DNA of 64,000 nt from NCBI GenBank assembly GCA_900618425.1, contig UZAN01039378.1, forward strand, positions 78,238 to 142,237. Reading direction: 5' to 3'. Positions within the stretch are counted from its first letter, which is position 1; every line of letters begins with the position of its first letter. Positions 1-9,900 of the stretch are shown one piece after another. Source of the stretch: Echinostoma caproni. Taxonomy: Eukaryota > Platyhelminthes > Trematoda > Plagiorchiida > Echinostomatidae. The translations under genes and the position numbers were made by a program. The notes under the pieces are model-generated. The model did no database searches. It saw only the letters and a program-made list of their open reading frames with translations, and had not been told where the DNA came from.

Positions 1-1583
1 AGACGGCAAATGATATTGAGCGAAAAGGTGAAAATTCCCACGATGTGATAGAGAGCGTGTAAGTGTTGCGCAGTCAATCGAAGGGCGCGCGTTTTTCCCA
101 TACAGTGTTGACCGATTGTGATGCACTCAAATATTTTCTTCTGATCAAACTGAGTGCATGGTGATCGACTAGCCTTGGAAGGCTCAAAAATAATAATTTG
201 TGGTTGGATTTCTCCAAAAGGACTTAATCCACCAAATGAAAGTGTTTTTCACCTGTCGAGATTACTCTCTGGGGCAGGGATGAAACATGGACAGTCTTGT
301 CAGGGGGCATCAGCTCAAGGCATCATGAATAGTGAGAAATTCGTATCAGTATTGACGGAAATGGGTGCAGAATTTTATAAAATAAAATCGTCTGGAAAAG
401 TTGTCGTTTTGCAGAACATGTTCCACGCGAGTGTAGCAAAATTTAGTTTAGGAGAAAAATTTACTTATCATTTGCTTTTGGACTTCAGGAACTATACGTG
501 ATTCTAGGACCCATTTTAAGAAACTTTCCCCTGACAGCCCGGATCTCATTGTGATAGAAAAGCTATTTTATGTTTGAAGAGAGAGATCAGTGTGCTACGT
601 GTAAATTGGACATTGGAGGCAAAGTGCAATACGTAATGGAGCACAAAAACAGAAAATGATTTCGTAACAAAGTTGGTGGACTCGATTCCGAAGAAACTGG
701 AAAAGGTCCTCAAGAACAAAGGGAGGTCAATCGACTATGGGTGTACACAAACTTTACCTCAATTGTTATCCTTGTTAGTTCGTTTCAACTAAAATTTGTT
801 TCATGCTCTTTAGTTAGCTCCTAACTCATTATGGTTTATTTCAACCGATGCTGACGAAATGGGAGTAACCGTTTCATGTTGAACCATTCAATCTACTGAT
901 TGTAAACAAATCACGAAAATCACTGCTATAAAGACTCACCAATGCTTGTTTATTATCATTTAGAAAAACAATTTATTACAGTTTAAATGCGGTTACCCTC
1001 ATGAGCACACAAGTGTTTCACACAGTCCCTTTGCTTTAGTTTCGATTAGACCTGTAATTAGTACAAGTTAAGTGCTCGTGGTGATGGACGTAATCACTGT
1101 AGAAACCAGATTGAATAGCAAATGGATGAAACTGTTTGTGATAACCAGCAGAGAGCACTGGACAGCTGTTTCGTACTGTTTTGGACTCATCAGCAGTGGA
1201 ACCCACACCGAAGACCATCAAGAGTGCCTGGTGCCTCTGAACAATCGAGTAGGCCAATCCAAGCTTGATATTCTAAATCCAGATTAAATATCAGTTGGCA
1301 CATTCTTGAAAAAAATTGCACAAACGTTGTCCTCAAACAACGAAATTCTTTCTTGACAACATGCTTGAAAAACCATAGAAGGGCCTTCAAGAGAAAGAGA
1401 GAATAGGATCCATTAGATAGAACAAATGTACATTAAGTTGACTTTTCTGTCTGTGACTGGTGTCACGATCAATTACTTCCGTATTCCTATATACCAGTAA
1501 ATACACTATATATATGTACACACAAAGCAGGCAGATCTCTGTATAAACTACTGAGTGGAAGTGGTTTTGAAAACTCAGAACTA
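1..1583. other. Unassigned sequence before the transposon
   Basis: No recognisable gene was found. The longest open frame is 154-501 (+), 115 codons, with no domain I recognise and no clear splice context. Downstream of it the same strand is broken by stops. The remaining open frames overlap on both strands and look like chance. The stretch ends at the TA (1582-1583) that borders the DNA transposon. Confidence 0.5.
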
Positions 1584-2231
1584 CACCTTTTCCCATCAAG
1601 CTTTAGCCAAAACCCACATTCCTTTAGCCTTGACCTACATTCCTTTAGCCAAAACCCGCAATGCTTTAGCCACGACCCGCAGTCCTTCAGCCTCGACGCA
1701 CAACCTTTGGTCACACCGCTGTAGGCGAGTCAGAACAAATCTATCGGTATATTCTGAGGTCAACGAATGTTGAAAAAATTTATATTTTACAAATTTTCAT
1801 ATTGCAAAGCTTGACTAATAAATGAGAAGGTGTGACGATCGTATGCCGCGCAGTTGACTGTAGTAACGGTATCAAATGCCGCACCACATAGTGATTGGAG
1901 TAGGTTTAGACGATGTGCCCGTATCGTCAAACCATTTGGTACATCTCGTATGGCTTCAGTGTTTTCAGTGAACCAGTTTTTAATGTACTAAATGATAAGG
2001 GAATTAAAAGAATAAAATCTCTCACCTGTTGGAATTTACTGAAGACCTCTTCCAATGGATTGGAAAAGGGACTATATGGTGGGAGAAATCGGACATGGTG
2101 GTTGGCATTTAACTGCGCATCCAAAGCTCTCCGATGAACGGGCGCATTGTTAAAGATAAAAACTACTGGGACACCCGGTTGCTCAGCAGCGATTAGTGTA
2201 GAGCAGCTTGATAGAAACCCATTGAAAACAT
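1584..2231. repeat. Left long terminal inverted repeat arm
   Basis: Its reverse complement matches 3174-3878. The arm holds, from outside in, the short terminal motif, an array of about four to five 21-base subterminal repeats, about 230 bases of AT-rich sequence, and then the 3' part of the transposase gene on the minus strand. Homology to the other arm stops abruptly at 2231, at the sequence ATGTTTTCAATGGG read on the minus strand. Confidence 0.9.
1600..1705. repeat. Left subterminal 21-base repeat array
   Basis: Four to five imperfect direct units of the form CTTTAGCCAAAACCCGCAATC, alternating with a CTTTAGCCTCGACCCGCAGTC variant. The same array occurs in opposite orientation at the other end of the element and in the shortened copy at 25.9-26.5 kb. 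Confidence 0.85.
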
Positions 2232-2891
2232 TGGATGACATTCATATTTAAGGATACCAGTGACGGATGAACATGATATTATGTTCAAGTTGGGTCCTTT
2301 GCTGGACGGTAGTCTTCTAATGGCTTTACAGACCACTTTGGATCGTCCGTAACTGCGAGTGGACCATATGTTGTAATTGGTCTCGTCAATATGCAGTCTC
2401 AGGTTTGCGTTGCTCGATCTCTGTAACCAATCGGCATATTCCACTCGTTTCACTTTGACAGATTCCGTGTTCCGTTCGATGGGCTGAATGGTCAGCTTCT
2501 TAACTGAATAGTGATGTCCATCCAGCAATCGATCAATGGAGGTCTTGCTGATAGAAGTACCCGGGAAGTCTGTCTCCATGCGTTCTTTTAACTGCCTCAA
2601 TGTGGCTGTAGGGTTCTCATCAACAACATAACATAAATGTTTTGTGAATTCGTCGTTGAATTTAGTCTTATAAGACCCAGGCTTTAGTGTTACTTCCCTA
2701 TCCGTGGCTGCAATAGTACGACATGTATTGATCTTGATGCCGAGGTGTTTTGCAAATTTTTTCAAATCATCACCTCTGCGTGCACATTCAATTACTCTCC
2801 GTCGATCTTCCTCACTGGTGAAGCGATTGGGCCGTTTCTGTCCATCCGACGTAACGTTCTCCATATTGCAGATGAGTGCAATGGTAAGCAA
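1927..2891 (-). pseudogene. Frameshifted IS630/Tc1-mariner-like transposase
   Basis: The enzyme would cut and paste the element. The first open frame runs 2891-2193. A second Met at about 2864 is an equally good start. It has an amino-terminal helix-turn-helix-like region (about residues 22-60), a second helical DNA-binding region (about 76-122, containing DENPTATLRQL) and the first catalytic motif, IDET, with Asp at about residue 169. Near 2231-2245 the frame is lost. Coding resumes in another frame (2241-1927) with VFIFNNAPVH, LPPYSPF and NPLEEVF. Together this is about 320 codons, close to the usual 340 of the family. The second catalytic Asp, normally the first D of DNAPxH, is Asn here (codon at 2149-2151). 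The frameshift coincides with the inner end of the inverted repeat, so it may be a recombination scar. Confidence 0.8.
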
Positions 2892-3173
2892 GGGACAACA
2901 AATATAACGATCACTTATCTTGGTGAGTTTTTATAGCCCCAATACTGACGAATCAAATGCCGCATGACGAGATTGCAGAAAAAATCAGAGATGCACTACT
3001 CCTGTGAATAAAAATTTCAAATGTGTCTTTCTTGAACGATTTTCATTATTCACGATGGCTAAAAGAATGCTGGTCAAGGTTAGAGGTTTGTGGCTGTTGG
3101 CTGAAGCATGAATTACGTCATATGTAGTTTGAGAAGTCTGTGGCAATTCACGATTTGAACCAGATCAGTTGGC
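2892..3173. other. Internal non-coding part of the transposon
   Basis: This lies between the transposase start and the right arm and is expected to contain its 5' region. A short motif, ATCAAATGCCGCA (near 2952), also occurs inside both long arms (ATCAAATGCCGCACCAC). It may be a remnant of the element's original shorter end. No other feature was seen. Confidence 0.4.
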
Positions 3174-3478
3174 ATGTTTTCAATGGGTTTCTATCAAGCT
3201 GCTCTACACTAATCGCTGCTGAGCAACCGGGTGTCCCAGTAGTTTTTATCTTTAACAATGCGCCCGTTCATCGGAGAGCTTTGGATGCGCAGTTAAATGC
3301 CAACCACCATGTCCGATTTCTCCCACCATATAGTCCCTTTTCCAATCCATTGGAAGAGGTCTTCAGTAAATTCCAACAGGTGAGAGATTTTATTCTTTTA
3401 ATTCCCTTATCATTTAGTACATTAAAAACTGGTTCACTGAAAACACTGAAGCCATACGAGATGTACCAAATGGTTTGA
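3174..3478 (+). pseudogene. Duplicated carboxy-terminal transposase fragment
   Basis: This is a second, oppositely oriented copy of the last third of the transposase, identical at protein level over about 100 residues to 2231-1927 on the minus strand. It includes the NNAPVH, PPYSPF and NPLEE motifs and ends with the same YQMV-stop. It cannot encode a working enzyme alone, since the DNA-binding part and the first catalytic Asp are absent. The open frame extends upstream to 3140 through non-homologous sequence. The Asn codon in place of the second catalytic Asp is at 3254-3256. Confidence 0.8.
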
Positions 3479-3710
3479 CGATACGGGCACATCGTCTAAA
3501 CCTACTCCAATCACTATGTGGTGCGGCATTTGATACCGTTACTACAGTCAACTGCGCGGCATACGATCGTCACATCTTCTCATTTATTAGTCAAGCTTTG
3601 CAATATGAAAATTTGTAAAATATAAATTTTTTCAACATTCGTTGACCTCAGAATATACCGATAGATTTGTTCTGACTCGCCTACAGCGGTGTGACCAAAG
3701 GTTGTGCGTC

Positions 3711-3865
3711 GAGGCTGAAGGACTGCGGGTCGTGGCATTGCGGGTTTTGGCTAAAGGAATGTAGGTCAAGGCTAAAGGATTGTGGGTTTTGGCAAAAGGA
3801 TTTCGGGTTTTGGCTAAAGGATTGGGGATCGAGGCTAAAGGATTGCGGGTTTTGGCTAAAGCTTG
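3711..3865. repeat. Right subterminal 21-base repeat array
   Basis: About seven imperfect units of GGCTAAAGGATTGCGGGTTTT, one shortened by six bases. Units alternate between a GGTTTT and a GGTCGA ending. Because the unit is 21 bases, it reads as an open seven-residue repeat (RLKDCGF / WLKDCGS style) on the plus strand. I take that reading frame as a by-product of the unit length. By comparison with other DNA transposons such arrays may be transposase-binding sites; this is inference. Confidence 0.85.
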
Positions 3866-3878
3866 ATGGTAAAAGGTG

Positions 3879-6800
3879 TGATAATGAATCCAACGTGATG
3901 GAATTCATGTTTGAGAATTTCTTCTGAATTCCATCCGTTATGGAATGGATACGATGTTTCTGAACAAGCAAAATTGATCAAATAAGACATACGGCTGTGA
4001 GTCTCGTTGTCGTAATGTGAGTTGGCACCTCGCTTTGAAAAATTCTACTCTGTGCGTAGCTCTATTACAGAAATGTGGGGATTAAGGCGAATTAAATACA
4101 TTCTAAAGTGCAAACCCTTAATAATTGACATTGTTCTTCTTGATTTCACCTCAAAATATGTCATTGTTTCTCCGTATTCCTTTTACTTCTATAAAGTATC
4201 TGCTTTTTAACTAATGAGTTCGAACTTATAGTTTAATCCTCAGTAGTTGGGACAGGAGTTCGCATCGCTGATCTTGTGGAGACGTTCCTTTTTCCCTGGG
4301 CATATTCAGGTAAGACAAGGCCACACTTTTGTTATGTGTATGAATGAATTCAACCAAAAAGATTTGCAAAATGATTGCTGAATCATTTAACTGCATCTGT
4401 GTGCTCACATAGTGCAGTTTATGCGTTCGAAAATACAACATCTTATACTCTGAAACACTTCACGATCAATATTAGTTGACGAATGTTTCCATTCTCGTAG
4501 TGATGCCAAAAGGATAATTTGCTCACCCTGTTTGCATACTAGTCTATAGTAATAATGAATAGTCAGTACCTCAATAACTTCGAGAAAAACGGCTTTTTTT
4601 TGCAAGGGGTTCCGAAAGCGTCCTCCAGAGCAACATTTAGCTTTATGTTCCCCAGGTGAGTGACTGATGAACTGAGGTACCTATAATTTTATACTCAGAG
4701 ATGTTTTAAATTTACTCTGGGATGTGTTCTTGTACTTTATGGTGCAGTTATCCCTCATTCCTATGATTGTGGGTGGTCGACCAAGCATCTTTGAAATGAT
4801 AGATATAGTTGGATTTGGTTTAGGCAATAAGGAAATAAGCAACCTGGCAGTCGTGAAAGCATTGGTAGATTTAGAAAACATCAAATATCTCATTTTACAT
4901 GTAAAAGAGAATACAAACAAACGAAAGAACTTCCATCTTCAAGAAGAAGCAACAACATTAGGTAAGGAGAAGTTTTACATTTTACCTAACAATGCCAGAG
5001 GATAGAGGAAGAGTCGAAAGCTTGAACCATTTGAAAGAAATAAAAGGAACATTTTACGTTTTGGGATCTGATCTTCGGTCGCACACATTACTGATGAATA
5101 AAAATAAAGCTCTTAGCTTGAGTAAAAAAGAGGTCAAACTGGGTTGTAACTATCGAGTCAAGGGAAGAACCACCTTTCATTGATAAAGCAGCACAGCGTG
5201 TAGTCTGAAATTTGTTGAAGGATTTACGGTAAAGTAAATAACACTGCCTAGAATCAGTTACAGTGTGTCGTGGATCATAACTTGAATGGAATGTCTACGA
5301 TGCAACAAGTTGGTAGATGCGATTTCTGTCCCATCTCGCAACGCTTCTGGTGCAGATAGTCACGTGCTTGATGGTCCACTTTGTAAGATCGCTTTTTATC
5401 AGAAAATTGCTATTCTAACAAAGGAATCGTCATTCATCTAATTCAGGCACAGTTGTAGAACCCACGTTACACGGCTGCGGCGATACGTACAAAACTGAAA
5501 AAATATGGTGAATCAGATAGCTTCCGCATAAAATACTGTAGACTTATTCATATCAGCAATGTGAAAGTATTCTTAGTTGCTTTTGCAATGATAAATGGCT
5601 TACAAATTACCTCATATTCTTTCGTTAGTTGTATCCACATAAATTAACGTAAGAAATGTTGATGGGAGCTAAACGGTTCGCAAAGTGTGAGATGCATGTG
5701 TTGTTCAATCCAACATAATGACCAGTAACGTAAAAACAAACAATCCAAAAGAGCGAGGTTCATGAGTTTATTAAGCGACACGCAGATAGTGCAATAATGG
5801 AGAGTGGAAAACTTTGATACGTGAAAATGAAGCATATACCTCTTTACGAATCTTTCAAACAAAATAAAAACATTTTAAAACTACTCTCTGATGGACCATG
5901 AGATTCTGCTTGAATTTCTGTTGGTTTCTGCAAGCTCTGAAACTTTGACAAAATTACGTATATTTTTCAGGCTCGAGGGCTACGCGATTGATCATTTAAC
6001 AGTAATGAATGATAGTTATGTTTTTATATATAATTCCAGAATATTCTGTTGTACAATCACTTTGTATTTGCAGTTAATGAGTGTGGTAACCAGAATGAAG
6101 GCAAACACTCGCTTAATGAGAGAGAAATAAAGAATTTGTTTTAGGTTTAAACAAAAAGCCAAAAGAAATTTCTACATGATTCCATCAAAGCTTAGATGTT
6201 TTTCTGCATGAGTGAGATATTTTATAGATTTGACTTTCTCGGAACTTCACGCAACCACACATATTGGTCACCCCGGCCTACATGAAACGGAAAAGTAATT
6301 TCCAAATGTGCTTTACCCCATTTTGCATTGCCATCTGTTCAAACTAATTGCTCGCTTCTGCAAACTAAGAAATCAATGAATCAGGAACAATGGCCGTAAC
6401 AGGTTAAGTCCACAGTAAGGAGGTTGTAATTTATGATCATATGGTATCTCTTAAATATTGTATCAATCCATTTGCATTCCTTCGAATAAAAAATCAGTTC
6501 GATTAGGCACACTGAATAAGTATACACGATGTTACACATATGGCTTATGCTTTTGGATAGTCGTGTGAATAAAACAACCAGAATTTCGAAAGAGATCGGA
6601 GAAACAACACGAATAAATCTGATTTCGTTGTTGTAGTTAATGTTTATTTGGAACGCAAATCGTAACCAAGGCTGCATAGCTGGGAGAACGATTCTCAATC
6701 TGTCAGAACCGTGAACCAATGAATGCGAGCAAGGAACAGAGTATGTTGACATTATTTGTGGACAACGGGGTGGTTAGCAGCAAACAAGAAACTGAGTAAA

Positions 6801-8278
6801 ATACGGAGATGGAAAATAATTGCCGCGCACATTCGGGATGAGTTGTGAAAACACAACCTTAAACCTTTGGGGCGTCGTTAACGAAACGAAAGCAAAATGA
6901 GCACAAAACGATCCGTATTGTTGCACGAAAACAACACATCCTTTTATATGCGTTCACGCGAAATTCGTTCCCTTTCAAGAAGTTGCTTTCTTGTTGGAGT
7001 GAGGCCAATGGTCATAATACGGATGCACTGCAACCCGTGCACATTGATTCGAATATGCTGAACTGCACACGATGATTTCAAAACAGGAGTATCACATAAT
7101 GGACTATTTGTGTGCTACAGGGGACATTTGTGAGTTGTGAAAACTTCAATAACCTCAGTGGATCCTACCAAAGTTTGGCATTGACTTTTGGAAACAAACA
7201 AATTTTTATTCAGAGTTCATACTTTTCCCAGTTGGGTTGATTCATGGATGGTGACCACCCGTTGTTACATGGTTGTTTTTGAAGGACGTGAGCTCGATAA
7301 ACGTTTTCTGCAGGTTTTCTATTAGACTATGCATGATAGCATCTTGTGGTAGTTGCACGTTTAAGAATAGCACGATACCCTGAATACATATCAGATTGAG
7401 TGAATGCAGCTAACATTATCAACCTTCTGCCCACCCAACTTCAAGGTCGAACATTTCTTTTAGTAACCATCAAATATTCCGATGTTTTACCTAATAAGAT
7501 AAGTAATCTGTCTTTAGTCACATGCGTCATTAATTAATCTGCTTTAACTGATACTTTGCAAGGTGTGTCGTTGCAACGGAATTGAATCCAATTCAAACCT
7601 TCAACATCTGATTTGCACTCTGTTTTCTTGGCTCAGAATCTTCTGTGATCTAAAATCGCGTGCTAGGTTTGGTTACTGCAATGTGCAGCCTGATCAATTA
7701 CGCCGTAAAAGCTGATTGAAAGTAAGAAACGTAATCGACTAGTTTTCTGTTTAGAAACTACCGTTCGTTTTAGTATGCAATTTTACTATTCACAGACACC
7801 CTTTTCTTTCATGTAAAATTCTACGAAATTTTTGAGACACATTCATCAACGCATTCATCAACTTTTAGTGAAATATGGAATCGGCATAAAAAGCCCAAAA
7901 GCACCTTGTTTATCAGTCGTTGTCATTTTGGTGAAATCATTATTTAATAAACATATAAATAATAATAGTATATCCTTGACAACTGTGCAAATAATCGATT
8001 TCTGTGATTCGTAAACAGTTTGTATAGAAAGTACAATATGCTGTTAGTCTCATCCTATTTTCCTCACTATTCCGAAAATGCCATCATTACACATTGTACT
8101 TGAAATACACAGGAACGAATAGGCTAGTGTGAGTTGATTCTTCTGCAAATATTAAAAGAAATAAACAACATTCCAAGTTCTCGACCGGATGTTCAGCACA
8201 TGTTGGCCGTTACACATGAGAAATGGTTTGGATTATTCAAAGTAGGTGTGGGATGGCTGCGTCGTGTGTGGTTTTGGA
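3879..8278. other. Gene-poor stretch, no recognised gene
   Basis: Only short open frames on both strands, none with a recognisable family. The best exon-like piece is listed separately at 4748-4961. Open frames at 5891-6130 (+) and 6381-6752 (-, 123 codons) show no motif or splice context that I could support. Confidence 0.5.
4748..4961 (+). other. Possible internal exon of an unknown gene
   Basis: A 214-base open segment lies between an acceptor-like sequence (pyrimidine-rich, then GGTGCAG ending at 4747) and a donor-like TTAG|GTAAGG at 4961/4962. The in-frame product is about 71 residues and ends in a charged stretch (VKENTNKRKNFHLQEE). I do not recognise the family. A minus-strand open frame overlaps much of it. 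The splice signals are the only argument, and such pairs occur by chance in a sequence this long. Confidence 0.2.
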
Positions 8279-8372
8279 CGTGGAAGATCGAGTGTTGTTT
8301 TTAGCAGCATAGGGGAGGAGGGGAGAGATTATGTAAACGGATTTCGATCACTTCCGTCGTGGTCAGAATGTG
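8279..8372 (+). repeat. Dispersed repeat C, copy 1
   Basis: Contains GTGGAAGATCGAG, TGTTTTTAGCAGCATAGGGG, GATTATGTAAACGGATTTCG and ATCACTTCCGTCGTGG. These align in order with the copy at 55779-55870 and in part with 23255-23313. The family is not recognised and no open frame is shared. Confidence 0.6.
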
Positions 8373-8929
8373 ACTCCTAATGCACTTAGAACGTCGGCTG
8401 CGAACTGAGAAGAGGGGGCGAAACGCCTCGACCAAGTGAACCAGTAGCCAAATTACTCAGTTTGATGAAACTCCTTATGATGACAATTTGATTCGCGATC
8501 GCCTGGAGAAGTCAAACACATTTTGATTACGACTTTACTAAACTCCGTTATCGTGCGAAATGCGTAAATCAAGTTACGAACTGATGCGATTCCTACCCCA
8601 GGCTAAGAACGAATAACTTTTTATGCACCATAACCCGCATGATCAATAGATCCCATATATTTTCATTGGATGTGAAACCTCTGGTCGTGGATAACCACAC
8701 GATGATCTTGACGATCCGGTGCAGCAAACAAATTGTATTGCATTGCTTATTTTTTTCAACACTGAATCTTATAGTTCCGTTATATAACTATTGAGTTATA
8801 CACGCCAACCGTCATGGAGAACATATTCATCAATAAGGGGTAACGCCTATAGACATACGGATATTTCAAAGCCCAAAGTTAAGAAAAAGTTCATTTGTTA
8901 ACCTTTTTTTAGGAGTAAATGTGCCGGAT
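8373..8929. other. No gene seen
   Basis: AT-rich sequence without a supported open frame or repeat. Confidence 0.5.
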
Positions 8930-9900
8930 GGGGTATACGTGAATTTCAGTAAGTACTTACACGAGATAAAATGTGGCGGAATTGAGAGCGTGTAGAGGGA
9001 TGGGAACGAAAAAATGTCAGTGCTGCGTGCAGCGGATGGTTAGGATCTGTGAGAATCCTCTACGGAAATTTCATACAGGAATTTGTATGGTACCCTGGAA
9101 GTTTCACAGATAACTTACTTGCAGAAATATAAGAAACGCAGCCAATAATAGGTTGGCCGCGGCCAAGGACTTTGGAATCCTGTTTAGACAGGCAACAGAA
9201 AATAAATGGGGAATAGTAAAGAAGGAGGGGAGAACTCACTGATACACAAAGGTAGAAATAACTGAGTGGGGTGCGCAAAACTGCCTGAGTTTTCGACTCA
9301 GAAATGATAGACGCCACAGTTTACCAATGCAGCTGGGGAATTGCATTGACTAACAAAGATTTCTGTCTATATTTACACCAAGATATTTGACAGAGTTCAC
9401 CCTAGATAATCGATTATTATTAATCACTGTGGGGTTTGTTGTGTATGAAGAGCGTGCAAAACTATATGAGCGTTCAGCATGTTTACTGGGGTTTAAGCTT
9501 GCGCCTAATGAGGAGGGAATTACTGAAGTTGAGCAATATTGTTGGTGAAGGAGCTAACATCAGAGGAGGAGTAAATGGGTTCGCACAGTACAACATCATC
9601 TGCATATTTCAAAACATGTGCGAGAAAACACAAAGAATAACACAAATGTACGTAGAAAACAGAGTATAAAGATAACATATCTTGAAAATCTCCGGATGGT
9701 TAAATAACTGCTAGATGAAGCTTTCCTAAATCTAGTGGTTTGTTGTATATCAGTAAAATAATTGAATAGCCAAGCTGACAGCTATTGGGGCATTCAAACG
9801 ATATCAGTTTACGTAAAAACTTTGATGAAGCAATAGAATCAAATGCTAGAGATTAATTAAGACAAATGCCAAACAGACTTAACAGATTCACTCAAGAACT
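8930..9900 (-). mobile_element. LINE family B remnant (reverse transcriptase, 5'-truncated)
   Basis: On the minus strand several frames join into a recognisable non-LTR reverse transcriptase. A segment with FDSIASSK-like wording (near 9.85 kb, motif A region) is followed by KYADDVVLCEP with the catalytic YADD codons at 9595-9606. Then come SVKYLGVNIDRNL with a downstream IGKLWRLSFLSRKLRQF, and near the carboxy end DPNHPLHAAL and RSHPSTRSQF. The layout matches CR1/Jockey-like elements. Stops and frameshifts interrupt it throughout, so it is inactive. No endonuclease domain could be found upstream (10-11 kb), so it is probably 5'-truncated. It resembles the copy at 13.8-15.2 kb. Confidence 0.65.

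Larger units (their letters stand above)
1584..3878 (-). mobile_element. IS630/Tc1-mariner-like DNA transposon with very long terminal inverted repeats
   Basis: The two ends are inverted copies of each other. The left end begins CACCTTTT, the right end finishes AAAAGGTG, and both continue into a shared CATCAAGCTTTAGCC motif. The inverted arms span 1584-2231 and 3174-3878 and are nearly identical where compared; for example only one base differs in the CGTCACA(C/T)CTTCTC stretch. Between them lies the amino-terminal part of a transposase gene on the minus strand. The flanks are TA on the left and TG on the right, so a TA target duplication is likely but has one mismatch. Length is about 2.3 kb. 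The family is assigned from a DDE_3-type motif (IDET) and a PYSP..NPLEE motif. The gene is frameshifted and one catalytic position is altered, so this copy is probably non-autonomous now. Confidence 0.85.
3174..3878. repeat. Right long terminal inverted repeat arm
   Basis: This is the inverted partner of 1584-2231. It is about 57 bases longer, mainly because its subterminal array has about seven units instead of four to five. It carries a second copy of the transposase 3' end, here on the plus strand. Homology begins abruptly at 3174, the same internal base as in the left arm. Confidence 0.9.

Noticed and set aside
1913..2137. 74-codon frame repeated at 3268-3492 and 26138-26362
   Set aside because: It is the antisense shadow of the transposase 3' end. 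It repeats because the transposon repeats.
3711..3865. CRISPR-like direct repeats
   Set aside because: Units are tandem without spacers and belong to a transposon end. The sequence is eukaryotic.
3681..3971. Serine/glutamine-rich 96-codon repeat protein (minus) and its plus-strand partner at 3691-3927
   Set aside because: Both are readings of the 21-base subterminal array. The array length is a multiple of three, so both strands stay open.
6381..6752. 123-codon minus-strand frame
   Set aside because: No motif, no splice context and no repeat partner. Chance cannot be excluded.
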